A stretch of 64,000 nt of DNA from Tractidigestivibacter montrealensis (lineage in GTDB: Bacteria > Actinomycetota > Coriobacteriia > Coriobacteriales > Atopobiaceae), in contig NZ_JANSKA010000002.1 of assembly GCF_024741235.1 (NCBI RefSeq), forward strand, positions 186,001-250,000, written 5' to 3'. Position numbers and translations under genes: made by a program. Below, in pieces: positions 1-8,371 of the stretch (the first letter of the stretch is position 1; each line of letters begins with the position of its first letter). Below the pieces are notes generated by a model. That model saw only the letters and a program-made list of their open reading frames with translations. It did no database searches and was not told where the DNA came from.

Positions 1-1
1 C

Positions 2-829
2 GGTGCAGCGCTTGCCTGCTCCGGTCTGCTCCTTCAGGCCTCGCTCGATAACGACCTTGCGTCGCCGGGCGTGATGGGTGTCAACTCCGGGGCGGGCCTG
101 CTCTGGCTCGTGGCGGCACTCTGGATGCCAGGACATCCGGTGCTCCGGCAAGCCATGGCCTTTGTCGGCGCGCTTCTCGCCACGCTTTTGGTCTACCTGG
201 TGTCGCGCCGTGCTGGTACCAGTCGCGGGACCGTGGTCCTTGCGGGCGTCGCCGTCTCGAGCCTCATGAGCGCTGCCATCGACGCCATTGTGGTCGTGTA
301 GCCCGAGTCGGTTACGGACCGCGTGTCCTTCACGCTGGGCGGCCTCTCGGGCGTTACCTACCAGAGCCTGGCACTCTGCGTGCCCGCCCTCTTGGTGGCG
401 CTTGTTGCGGGGGCCTATCTCGGTCGCGGCATAGACCTCCTTGCGCTGGGGGACGAGGCCGCGCACGGCCTTGGCCTCGGCGTACGCGCCTGCAGACTTG
501 GCACCATCGCCTGCGCGGCGCTTCTGGCCGCCTCGGCTGTCTCGATCTGCGGCCTTCTCAGCTTTATGGGCCTCATCGTCCCCAACCTGGTGCGCATGTG
601 GGCACGTCCCACAACCCGTCAGGGTCTCGCGCTCTGCGCCCTGTGGGGAGCTGCGCTTCTGGTTGCGTGCGACCTCGTGGCGCGGACCATCGCGTTTCCC
701 TACGAGCTGCCGGTTGGCCTGGTTCTTGCGCTTCTCGGCGCGCCGTTCTTCATGGCGCTCCTGGCACGGCGCGGGCGCAAGCACGGCTCGCACTCCATGG
801 CGGCGGGTCGTGGGGGTGAGGCCGCGTGA
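2..829 (+). pseudogene. FecCD-family iron/siderophore ABC permease, 5' end outside window, interrupted by in-frame TAG
   Basis: Integral-membrane permease of an iron(III)-chelate or cobalamin type ABC importer. Frame 2 is open from the window edge and opens with family-typical text (GAALACSGLLLQ, then SPGVMGVNSGAG). The C-terminal half carries GLLSFMGLIVPNLVRM, the conserved cytoplasmic-loop region of FecCD permeases. A TAG at 299-301 interrupts the frame, which then continues in register (PESVTDRVSFTLGG) to the TGA at 827-829. Family alignments expect an uninterrupted chain here, and a tyrosine codon is one base from TAG. A GTG at 323 could start a C-terminal fragment of 168 residues. The gene overlaps the downstream ATPase gene by 4 bp, so the two were one transcription unit. 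It is either a nonsense mutant or a base error. Confidence 0.8.
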
Positions 830-1587
830 TTGGTGTGAAGGGCCTCTCGTTTGTGTGCGACGGCGGCTTTTCTCTGGCCGTGGACTCGCTCGAGCTCAAT
901 GACGGCCAGGTGAGCGCTCTGGTGGGAAAGAATGGCTGCGGCAAGTCAACGCTCCTTCGCTGCCTTGCCGGCGTGCTGCCGCACGAGGGCAGCGTCCTTC
1001 TCGACGGCGTGGAGCTGGGGAGCATCGGCCACAGGGAGCGCGCACGGCACCTGGCCTACCTGCCGCAGGAGCTGGGGTGCCCGCGCATGGACGTCTACAC
1101 CCTGGCCTGCCACGGTCGCTTTGCCACGCTTGGCGCCGTGAGGACCCTGGGCGAGAGGGACCGCCGCCTCGTGCGCGAGGCCATGCAGCTCACGGGAGTG
1201 TGGGGTCTTCGCGACCGGCCCCTCGCGGACGTCTCCGGCGGCGAGCTGCAGCGCGCCTACCTGGCCATGGTTGTCGCGCAGGACGCCGGTACGCTCCTTC
1301 TCGACGAGCCATCCGCGCACCTGGACGCCCACAGGGGCTGGGAGCTTGCGAAGCTGCTGCGGCGCCTTGCAGACGAGGGCCTGGCGGTCGTGGTCGCCAC
1401 GCACGACGTGGAGTCGGCCTCCTCGTTCGCCGACAAGGTCTGCCTCATGGCTGACGGCCGGGTTGTCGCCCAAGGACCGCCTGGTGCCGTTGCCGCGAGC
1501 GGGGCGGTGCCATCGGCACTTGGGGTGGGCGTTGCCGAGCAGGACGACCCCAGGCTTCTGTGGAGGTATGCGCTCGCACGCGCGTGA
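826..1587 (+). CDS. Iron-chelate type ABC transporter ATP-binding protein (FecE/FepC-like)
   Basis: Cytoplasmic ATPase partner of the preceding permease; it powers import of a ferric chelate or related metal complex. The 253-residue protein has Walker A GKNGCGKST at about 34-42, Q-loop YLPQE near 78-82, signature VSGGE at 136-140, Walker B plus catalytic Glu LLLDEP at about 157-162, and the switch His in ATHDVES. Length matches FecE-type subunits. The GTG start at 826 overlaps the permease stop (GTGA), indicating translational coupling. The substrate cannot be told from the ATPase alone, and the binding-protein gene would lie upstream of the window. If the permease is truly truncated, this transporter would be inactive. 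Confidence 0.85.
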   Translation: MIGVKGLSFVCDGGFSLAVDSLELNDGQVSALVGKNGCGKSTLLRCLAGVLPHEGSVLLDGVELGSIGHRERARHLAYLPQELGCPRMDVYTLACHGRFATLGAVRTLGERDRRLVREAMQLTGVWGLRDRPLADVSGGELQRAYLAMVVAQDAGTLLLDEPSAHLDAHRGWELAKLLRRLADEGLAVVVATHDVESASSFADKVCLMADGRVVAQGPPGAVAASGAVPSALGVGVAEQDDPRLLWRYALARA

Positions 1588-1645
1588 GCCTGCGCTTGAG
1601 ACAGGAAAGGACGTGCGCCCTCGGGCGCGGAAGAGAGGGGAGACC

Positions 1646-2721
1646 ATGGGATACGTGCTTGATGGGGAGGGGCTTGACGGGCTGGTTCGCGAGCTTGCCC
1701 GCGACTACCTCGTCTTTGCGCCGGTCCGCAAGGTGGGCGCTGGCCGCTTCACCGACGTGGACCAGGTGATCTACGACTTCGTGGACAACGCGTCGCAGAT
1801 CGAGCTTGACGCCAAGAGCGACTACTCCTTCAAGGAGCTGCTCACGCCGCTCTCGCAGACGCTTTTCTACTACATCGAGGACCAGGTGCGCGAGGCAGGT
1901 GGCATCGGCGCTGCGGCGACCCCGCCCGCGAGGGGGACGTGCGCGACGTCCTTGTGCTCATGCGTGCCTGCGACCTGCATGGCGTTAAGCGCCTCGACGC
2001 CATGTACCTGCACAACGGCCCCGAGGACAGCTTCTATAAGCGCATCCGCGACCGCGTGCACTTTGTGCTTCTCGGCTGCCCCCAGACCTTCGAGCATTGC
2101 TTCTGCGTGGACATGGGGTCAAACGTTGCGCCGGACAACTGGGAGTTCTCGCTCGAGCGCTCGGGCGAGGGCTATGCGTGCGCCGTCGCGAACGAGTCCC
2201 TCCGCCCGCTCTTCGAGCGCCATGCCGCGGGCGTCCGCGAGGTCGTTCCCGCGCACGTCACGCAGAACGAGGTCCACGTGCGCGTCCCCGAGACCGTGCC
2301 GCTCGAGCTAAGAACCAGCCCCGTGTGGGACGAGTACAACCACCGCTGCATCGGCTGCGGCCGCTGCACGCTGGTGTGCCCAACCTGCACCTGCTTCACC
2401 ATGCAGGACGTGGCCTACACCGAGAACGGCAGGGTGGGCGAGAGGCGCCGCGTGCAGGCCAGCTGCATGATCGACGGCTACTCAACGGTGGCCGGCGGCG
2501 CAAGCTACCGCAAGCGGCATGGCGAGCGCATGCGCTTCAAGGTGCTGCACAAGGTGTACGACTTCCGCCAGCGCTTTGACTACGACATGTGCGTGGGCTG
2601 CGGCCGCTGCGACGACGTCTGTCCCGAGTACATCAGCTTCGCCGCGTGTGTCAACAAGCTTGCCGACGCTCCCGACGAGTGGGACGCCCGGCACGAGGGG
2701 AGCGTGAGCGTCGACGCCTAG
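1646..2721 (+). pseudogene. asrA: Anaerobic sulfite reductase subunit A, frameshifted
   Basis: AsrA is the ferredoxin-like electron-transfer subunit of the AsrABC enzyme that reduces sulfite to sulfide in anaerobes. The ATG at 1646 follows GAGGGGAG. The N-terminal third (to about ...YYIEDQVREAGG) reads in frame 2. The rest, from about GDVRDVLVLMRACDLHG onward, reads in frame 1 to the TAG at 2719-2721. The switch falls in a C/G-run stretch at roughly 1915-1935 and is consistent with one extra base there. The C-terminal part has two 4Fe-4S motifs, CIGCGRCTLVCPTC and CVGCGRCDDVCP. The AsrA family is normally one chain of about 340 residues, matching the two parts joined. It is either a real frameshift mutation or an indel error in the sequence. 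Confidence 0.85.
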
Positions 2722-2752
2722 CAACAACCCGTACCTGCCCTTCTCGTCCAAG

Positions 2753-3511
2753 GTGCTCAAGGTCGTCAGGCACACCGAGAAGGAATACACCTTCCGCATG
2801 GCCTTTGGGGGAGAGGTGCGCCCCAGCCAGTTCTTTGAGGTCTCCGTCCCCAAGTACGGCGAGGCCCCCATCAGCGTGAGTGGCATCGTGCCCGGCGAGT
2901 CGGTCGACCTCACCATCCGCCGCGTGGGCGTGGTGACCAACGAGGTGTTCGAGGCCTACGAGGGCCAGTCGCTCCTCCTGCGCGGCCCCTACGGCAACGG
3001 CTTCGAGGTGGAGCGCTACGTGGATGGCGAGTGCGTCGTGGTGGCCGGCGGCACGGGCGTGAGCCCGGTGCGAGGCGTGGTGGAGGCGCTGGCTGCAAGT
3101 GCCACGCCGCAGGACAAGCACGTGATTGTGGGCTTCCGCAGCCCCAACGACCTGCTCTTCCGTGATGACCTGGCGCGCTGGGAGAACCTCGTCGACCTCA
3201 TCCTTACCGTGGACGGCGCGCCCGAGGGCTATCAGGGCAACGTCGGCCTGGTCACCAAGTTCATTCCCGGCCTTCCGCTGCGCGATCCCTCCACGACGCA
3301 GGCCATTGTGGTTGGTCCGCCGCCCATGATGCGCTTCTCCGTGAAGGGCCTTCTCGAGCTGGGTCTTGCCGAGGAGTACATCTGGGTGAGCCAGGAGCGA
3401 AAGATGTGCTGTGGCCTGGGCAAGTGCGGCCACTGCCGCATAGGCGAGAAGTACGTGTGCCTGGACGGGCCCGTCTTCAACTACACCCAGAGCAAGCAGT
3501 TGCTGGACTAG
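2753..3511 (+). CDS. asrB: Anaerobic sulfite reductase subunit B, start codon uncertain
   Basis: AsrB is the flavin subunit that passes electrons from NADH to the siroheme subunit. It shows a ferredoxin-reductase fold with an FAD-binding region, the nucleotide-binding GGTGVSPVRG, and a C-terminal Cys cluster CCGLGKCGHCRIGEKYVC for an iron-sulfur centre. GTG 2753 is the first usual start in this frame, but no Shine-Dalgarno precedes it. Family-like sequence (NNPYLPFSSKVLKV) continues upstream to about 2720 with no ATG, GTG or TTG before a TGA at 2705-2707. The native start therefore seems to be missing, or a CTG at 2735 is used. The frame is otherwise intact, and asrC follows 9 bp downstream with a strong ribosome site. 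Confidence 0.85.
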   Translation: MLKVVRHTEKEYTFRMAFGGEVRPSQFFEVSVPKYGEAPISVSGIVPGESVDLTIRRVGVVTNEVFEAYEGQSLLLRGPYGNGFEVERYVDGECVVVAGGTGVSPVRGVVEALAASATPQDKHVIVGFRSPNDLLFRDDLARWENLVDLILTVDGAPEGYQGNVGLVTKFIPGLPLRDPSTTQAIVVGPPPMMRFSVKGLLELGLAEEYIWVSQERKMCCGLGKCGHCRIGEKYVCLDGPVFNYTQSKQLLD

Positions 3512-3520
3512 GAGGCCGCC

Positions 3521-4510
3521 ATGATTCAGGGCATCGACGTCAAGGCCATGAAGAAGAACGCGTTCCGTGTGAGCAAGGAGCGCGGGATGACCGCCAGCCG
3601 CGTGCGCGTTCCCGGCGGCCTGGTGAGCGCCAAGAGCATGGCGCGCATCGTTGAGATCGCCGAGGAGTACGGCAGGGGGGAGATCTTCCTCACCAACCGC
3701 CAGGGAGTGGAGATCCCGGGCATCCACATGGAGGACATGCCCAAGGTCAACGAGAAGCTCCAGGCCATCATCGAGGACACCAAGATCAACCAGGAGGACA
3801 CCTCTCAGGGCTACCTGGCAAGCGGCACACGCAACGTGGTGGCCTGCCCGGGCAAGCGCCTGTGCCCGTTTGGCTGCTATGACACCACGGCCTTCGCGCA
3901 GCGCATGGACCACGAGATCTTCCCCAACAACCGCCACGTGAAGGTGGCCTTCACCGGCTGCTCCAACGACTGCGCGCACGTTGCCTTGAACGACTTTGGC
4001 ATCATCGGCATGACCGAGCCCCAGTACGACCCCAATCGCTGCATCGGCTGCGGCCAGTGCGTGGACTGGTGCCAGCGCCGCTCGGTGAGCGCGCTCAGGC
4101 TGGAGAAGGGCAAGGTCGTGCGCGACGAGGACCGTTGCATTGGCTGTGGCGTGTGCGTGGTCTACTGCCCCACGCGTGCCTGGACGCGCAGCCCCGAGCA
4201 CTACTTCCGCGTCAAGATCATGGGCCGAACGGGCAAGCAGAACCCGCGGCTGGCGCAGGACTGGCTGGGCTGGGTGGACGAGGACTCCATCGTGAAGATC
4301 GTGAAGAACACCTATGCCTTCATCGAGGAGTACACCGACCCCAACGCGCCCGAGGGCAAGGAGCACATCGGCTACATCGTCGACCGCGTTGGCTTCGACG
4401 AGTTCTGCGAGTGGGCGCTCAAGGACGTCGAGCTTCCCGAGAAGTGCCAGCGTGCCACGCGTGTGTACTGGGACACCAAGCGCTACGACCGCGACAACAA
4501 CCTGCGATGA
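3521..4510 (+). CDS. asrC: Anaerobic sulfite reductase subunit C (siroheme subunit)
   Basis: Catalytic subunit of AsrABC, carrying siroheme and 4Fe-4S clusters, which performs the six-electron reduction of sulfite to sulfide. The 329-residue protein has the siroheme/4Fe-4S cysteine pattern CPGKRLCPFGC followed by TGCSNDCAH. Two ferredoxin-type motifs follow, CIGCGQCVDWC and CIGCGVCVVYC. Length fits the family. ATG 3521 follows GGAGG with good spacing. The TGA stop at 4508-4510 lies inside a perfect 31-bp palindrome. The gene is intact, unlike asrA upstream, so the operon's function depends on whether the asrA lesion is real. Confidence 0.93.
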   Translation: MIQGIDVKAMKKNAFRVSKERGMTASRVRVPGGLVSAKSMARIVEIAEEYGRGEIFLTNRQGVEIPGIHMEDMPKVNEKLQAIIEDTKINQEDTSQGYLASGTRNVVACPGKRLCPFGCYDTTAFAQRMDHEIFPNNRHVKVAFTGCSNDCAHVALNDFGIIGMTEPQYDPNRCIGCGQCVDWCQRRSVSALRLEKGKVVRDEDRCIGCGVCVVYCPTRAWTRSPEHYFRVKIMGRTGKQNPRLAQDWLGWVDEDSIVKIVKNTYAFIEEYTDPNAPEGKEHIGYIVDRVGFDEFCEWALKDVELPEKCQRATRVYWDTKRYDRDNNLR

Positions 4511-4537
4511 GACAAAGGGACAGTCCCTTTGTCTCAT
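4507..4537. repeat. 31-bp perfect palindrome overlapping the asrC stop codon (copy 1)
   Basis: Two 15-bp arms, ATGAGACAAAGGGAC and its exact complement, are separated by a single A at 4522. The first TGA of the element is the asrC stop codon. An identical element, with the same following T, lies at 45058-45088 and likewise supplies the stop of livF. No T-run follows, so it is not a classic intrinsic terminator. It could be an mRNA 3'-end stabiliser or a dispersed repetitive palindrome. Confidence 0.95.
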
Positions 4538-4542
4538 TCAAG

Positions 4543-4573
4543 AAGAGGGGCGCCCCGGCGGCGCCCCTCTTTT
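4543..4573. terminator. Bidirectional terminator between asrC and metG
   Basis: The stem AAGAGGGGCGCC (4543-4554) pairs with GGCGCCCCTCTT (4560-4571) around a 5-nt loop and is followed by TT on the plus strand. The A-containing left arm gives a U-tract on the minus strand. It lies between the convergent ends of asrC and metG. Confidence 0.85.
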
Positions 4574-4579
4574 CTCGTC

Positions 4580-6625
4580 TTACTTCTGGCTCGGGTGCTT
4601 CTCGAAGAAGTCGAAGCGCGGCGGCAGCTCGGGCAGCGCGTGCTCGGCGGGGTTCTCGCCAAGCGCCTGCGCCAGCTCGCCGGGGGTCTCGAACGCATGC
4701 TCCCAGGAGAAGAAGTCCTCGGCCGCAAAGCCCAAGTGCTCGCAGATCTTCTCGCATCCGGCCGGCACCGCGGGGTGCATGAGCAGCGTCACCGTGCGCA
4801 GCGCGGCAAAGGCATTTGCCAGCGCGTGCTCGTAGGCCGCGTCGTCGCCCTTGGCGGCCTTGGACTCGTCGCCCCAGCGGCGGTTGGCGTTGCGGCAGAA
4901 GTCCTCGGCCACGGCAAGCGCACCGTGGGCGTCGAAGGCGTGGGCGCAGCGCTCGTAGGCTAGCGTCGCCTCGTGGCAGGCGTCCAGCACGTCGGCATCC
5001 GCCTCAACGGCAGGCAGGTGCCCCGCGCAGACGTTCTGTGCGCCGTAGATGCAGCTTCTGGCCAGGCGGTTGAAGATGTTGGTGAGGAAGGCGCTCTCCT
5101 TGAGGGCTGGGTCGACCACACGCGGGTCGTCCTTCACCAGGACATCCTCGCCGGTGGCCTTGTCCTTGTGGCTCACGGAGGTGTCGTAGGGCTTGGGCGA
5201 GAAGCTCACGGCCTTCTGGTCCAGGCCCAGGCTCAGCCAGTGGCAACGCAGTTGCTCGGCGGTGTAGTGGTCGAGAAGCTCGGCTGCCATGGGCGGGCGG
5301 ATCTTGCCCGAGCTGGAGGCCTTCTTGTTCATGAACAGGATGTGGTAGTTGGCCACGGGCGTGTCCTGGAAGAGACCCCAGTCGAGTGCGTCCCACAGCG
5401 CGGGCTGCGCCACGCAGTAGAAGTAGATGTTGTCCTGGCCAATGAACTGGTAGACCTTGGCGTCGTCCGCGCACCACCAGTCGCGCCAGTCGTCGGACGA
5501 GAAGCGCGTGCCGCCGGCCTTCTCGTCCAGGGCAAGCGCGGTCTGCGTGAAGCTGATGGGCGCCCAGAGGCTCTCGGGCCAGCACCACACGGTGAGGCCG
5601 CTTGTGTCCTCGAGCTCCGGTGCGGGCACGCCCCACTCGATGTTGCCGGTGATGCGGAAGGGCAGAAGCGTCTTGCCCGTGCGGAAGCGCACGCCGGCGG
5701 CCTCTAGGATGGCGCGGGCGTCGTCGCGGTCGCGCCAGTTGGCAAACTCAACGGAGAAGGACTGCTGGCCCTTCTCGGCCTCGTGGAGCTGGTGGGCGGG
5801 GAGCTTGTCCTCGACCGCGTTGAAGCTCTCGCGGAACTTGTCCTGGATGTAGACCACGGGCGGCACGAGAGACTCGCGCACCGTCTTGGTGACGATGGGC
5901 CTCACCTGCGGGTCGACGTCCCACTCGTCCATGAGCTCTTTGAGCTGCGACTCAAAGGCGGGCAGGTCGAAGTACCAGTTGTCAACGGGGCGCAGCTCGG
6001 GCGTGGTGCCGGTGAGCGCCGAGACAGGATTGATGAGCTCCTCGGGGTCAAACTGGTGGCCCAGGTCGCACTCGTCGGCGTAGGCCTTCTCGGACTTGCA
6101 GCCGCGCACGGGGCAGCGGCCAATGACCTGGCGCCCGTTCAGGAACTGGCCGGCCTCGACGTCGTAGAACTGGCGGGTGCTCATCTTGTGCAGGTAGCCG
6201 CGCTCGTGGAGGCGGCGCAGGACCTCGGCGGTGAGACGGGCGTGGAAGTCGCGCGCCGGCTCGAGGCCGGAGCCCGCAAAGAGGTCGAGCGAGATGCCAT
6301 AGGCATCAAGCGCCGCCTTCTGGGCGTCGTGGTTTGCCTGGACGTAGTCGGTGATGGTGCCCTGGTAGCCCTCCTGCTCCACCTTCTTGCGGTAGCCCTC
6401 CATGATGGGCGAGCCGTAGCAGTCCGTGCCCGAGACAAAGATCACGTTCTTGCTGCCAATGCGGTCGCGCAGGAAGCGCGCGAAGAAGTCCGCGGGCACA
6501 AAGACGCCGCCGATGTGGCCAAAGTGCAGGTTCTTGTTGCCGTACGGCATGCCCCCGGTAATGACGGCGCGGGCGGGGAAGCTCGGGCGATCTTGCTCCG
6601 GGACGTTCTGGGAATTGTCTGCCAT
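4580..6625 (-). CDS. metG: Methionyl-tRNA synthetase
   Basis: Class I aminoacyl-tRNA synthetase that charges tRNA-Met. The 681-residue protein has the HIGH-type motif HFGHIGG near residue 34 and a zinc-knuckle region with CPVRGC and CDLG. The KMSKS loop appears as the variant KASSSG within NKKASSSGKIRPP. The start was set at ATG 6623-6625 (MADNSQN), which has AGGGAG upstream; a longer open frame to 6691 has no support. A helical anticodon-binding domain follows. It lacks the C-terminal EMAP-like tRNA-binding domain seen in some MetRS proteins. It is convergent with asrC and divergent from the next gene. Confidence 0.92.
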   Translation of the reverse strand: MADNSQNVPEQDRPSFPARAVITGGMPYGNKNLHFGHIGGVFVPADFFARFLRDRIGSKNVIFVSGTDCYGSPIMEGYRKKVEQEGYQGTITDYVQANHDAQKAALDAYGISLDLFAGSGLEPARDFHARLTAEVLRRLHERGYLHKMSTRQFYDVEAGQFLNGRQVIGRCPVRGCKSEKAYADECDLGHQFDPEELINPVSALTGTTPELRPVDNWYFDLPAFESQLKELMDEWDVDPQVRPIVTKTVRESLVPPVVYIQDKFRESFNAVEDKLPAHQLHEAEKGQQSFSVEFANWRDRDDARAILEAAGVRFRTGKTLLPFRITGNIEWGVPAPELEDTSGLTVWCWPESLWAPISFTQTALALDEKAGGTRFSSDDWRDWWCADDAKVYQFIGQDNIYFYCVAQPALWDALDWGLFQDTPVANYHILFMNKKASSSGKIRPPMAAELLDHYTAEQLRCHWLSLGLDQKAVSFSPKPYDTSVSHKDKATGEDVLVKDDPRVVDPALKESAFLTNIFNRLARSCIYGAQNVCAGHLPAVEADADVLDACHEATLAYERCAHAFDAHGALAVAEDFCRNANRRWGDESKAAKGDDAAYEHALANAFAALRTVTLLMHPAVPAGCEKICEHLGFAAEDFFSWEHAFETPGELAQALGENPAEHALPELPPRFDFFEKHPSQK

Positions 6626-6805
6626 GTGGGACGTGCTCCCTCTTGGTCGTGGTGGTGCAGGTGACGCCCGCTGACGTGGCGCGCACGCCATGGGCCACGT
6701 GATTATCCCACAACGCGCGTACGCGCGGGTGGTCTGGCGGGTACGTTAAAGAGTGCGACCGAGTGCGGCGAGAGGGACCAGGTTCGAGAGAGCAGAGGGG
6801 GGGAT

Positions 6806-7570
6806 ATGAGCGTCGAGAAGGTCATAGTCGCGGAGCCGCTGCTGTGGGGCGGTCAGGGCTTTGCCATGTTTGGACCCTGGCACCTGCTCTGGCTTGCTAT
6901 CTGCGCGGCGGTCATCGCGCTTCTCGTCCATGGCTATCGGAGCCTTCCCGCAGACAACTCCTGGCACGGCGGCAGGCGCTGGCTCGTCCTCGCTGCCGCC
7001 ATCGTCCCCAACGCGCTTCTGCTGTGGGGAGACGTACTCAAGGTGCAGACGGGGACCTTCTCGCCCAACTGGTGGCCGCTCCACCTGTGCAACATTGCCG
7101 AGTACATCTGCCTATGGCATGCGCTCGCCCCGTCGCGCGTGACTCGCGAGTTGCTGCTGTGTTTTGGCCTCACCGGCGGCCTCTGCGCCATGCTCTTCCC
7201 TGGCTGGACGTACTGCCCGCCGTACACGCTCCCCTGCATCAGCGGCTTCATGGAGCATGCGTTCATCTTCTCCGTCTCGCTCATGGCGCTCGACGACCCT
7301 CACAAGGCCCCAAAGTGGCGCGACGCGTGGTTCTCGCTCGCGGCATCTGCGCTCTACCTGGCCTTCTTTAGGTGGTTCAACGGAGTGTTTGGTACCAATT
7401 TTGGTTTTGTGACAAGCCCCGCCGTGGGTTCGCCGCTCGAGTGGTGGGAGCGCGCCTTTGGCAACCCCGGTTACCTCGTGCCGTATATGGCGTCGTTCGT
7501 GGTGGCGGTTGTGTTGCTGCACGCATGGCAAGCCTCGCGGTGGCGCAGCGTAGAAGGAGACGCGTCGTGA
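6806..7570 (+). CDS. YwaF/TMEM164-type membrane protein (TIGR02206-like)
   Basis: Predicted polytopic membrane protein of 254 residues with about seven hydrophobic segments, for example LLWLAICAAVIALLV and SFVVAVVLLHAWQ. The pattern FGPWHLLWL near the N-terminus and WPLHLCNIAEYI in the middle match the bacterial YwaF/TIGR02206 family, whose function is unknown. The start at ATG 6806 follows a GGGGGG run. The stop overlaps the next gene's GTG by 4 bp, so the two are likely co-translated. Assignment is by pattern recognition only. Confidence 0.7.
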   Translation: MSVEKVIVAEPLLWGGQGFAMFGPWHLLWLAICAAVIALLVHGYRSLPADNSWHGGRRWLVLAAAIVPNALLLWGDVLKVQTGTFSPNWWPLHLCNIAEYICLWHALAPSRVTRELLLCFGLTGGLCAMLFPGWTYCPPYTLPCISGFMEHAFIFSVSLMALDDPHKAPKWRDAWFSLAASALYLAFFRWFNGVFGTNFGFVTSPAVGSPLEWWERAFGNPGYLVPYMASFVVAVVLLHAWQASRWRSVEGDAS

Positions 7571-8118
7571 GGAGCGTTGCGCATCTCGACATCCTGGGTG
7601 ACACGCCGCTTACGCGCCGCGTGGTGACCCTCTCGGCAGCAATTCTCGTCGTGGGCCTTCTGGGCGAAATCTACCTTGTGGTGACGCACGGGTGGGGCAT
7701 GGCCGTTGGCGCGTGGATGGCCGTCTATGTGGCGGCGACGGTTGCGGCGCTGCCCGTGCACGAGCTTGTCCACGCGGCAGCGTTTCTGCTGCTGGGACGC
7801 GGCCGGGTGCGCATTCGCTTTGGCTACGAGACGGGGATGCTCTACACCCGCGCCGAAGGCGACCCGCTCACTCGAGGCGGCTTTGTGGCGGTGCTGCTGG
7901 CGCCGTCGGTGCTTGTCACGGCAGCGTTGGTCCTGGTGGGCAATGCGGTTGCCGGGCCGGCTCTTGCCTGGGCGCTTGCGTGGACGCACCTCTCGGGGTG
8001 TGCCGGCGACCTGGCCATGGTTGCATGCATTGCGCGCATGCCCGGCTGCACGCACGTGCGCGACACAGACACGGGCGTGGAGCTTCTCGCCAATGACGGT
8101 GATGGTGACGGCGCATAG
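7567..8118 (+). CDS. Putative membrane zinc metalloprotease, DUF3267-like
   Basis: A 183-residue protein with about four hydrophobic segments. It has an HExxH-type zinc motif at HELVH, in a hydrophobic context (AALPVHELVHAAAFLLLG) typical of membrane-embedded zincins such as DUF3267. The GTG start at 7567 overlaps the upstream stop (GTGA). No partner or substrate is evident. A later His/Asp zinc ligand is plausible near HLSGCAGD. Function as a protease is inference from the motif. Confidence 0.65.
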   Translation: MRSVAHLDILGDTPLTRRVVTLSAAILVVGLLGEIYLVVTHGWGMAVGAWMAVYVAATVAALPVHELVHAAAFLLLGRGRVRIRFGYETGMLYTRAEGDPLTRGGFVAVLLAPSVLVTAALVLVGNAVAGPALAWALAWTHLSGCAGDLAMVACIARMPGCTHVRDTDTGVELLANDGDGDGA

Positions 8119-8119
8119 C

Positions 8120-8225
8120 TGCAAATTCCGATCGGTTAGGGTGCTCTAACCAATCTAATAATGCAGGTACCTTGGCATCTTGCAAATTTCGATTGTTTAG
8201 CCCCCTCTAACCAATCGAATAATGC
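8120..8225. repeat. Paired 45-bp hairpin repeats with 61-bp period (locus 1)
   Basis: Two imperfect 45-bp direct repeats (8120-8164 and 8181-8225) agree at most positions. Each contains a small hairpin; in copy 1 it is GGTTAG-N6-CTAACC, in copy 2 TTTAG-N6-CTAACC. The TTAG cores lie exactly 61 bp apart. A related pair with the same 61-bp core spacing occurs at 58404-58517. The element lies immediately after the putative metalloprotease stop codon; nothing else is seen between it and 8371. Confidence 0.8.
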
Positions 8226-8371
8226 TCGGACGAGAAGAAGGTCGTGGCCAGCGCTGCGGAGGATCGTGGCGCCATCACCTTACGTTCTCTTTGCGTGCTT
8301 CTCGCCGCAAGCTTGCCCTGGCTGCACTATCGTGTGTGGGGCAAACTTTTTGGCGGAACGCTGGGACCGGG

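Noticed and set aside
1900-1945. Programmed frameshift in asrA
   Set aside because: No slippery heptamer with a downstream pseudoknot is apparent, and AsrA is not known to use recoding; mutation or sequence error is simpler.
2651-4537. Long open frame on the minus strand opposite asrB/asrC
   Set aside because: Shadow of GC-rich coding sequence; no motif, no ribosome site, and plus-strand asrB/asrC is certain.
6714-6727. CGCGCGTACGCGCG palindrome upstream of metG
   Set aside because: Expected by chance in such GC-rich DNA and without a partner copy or regulatory logic.
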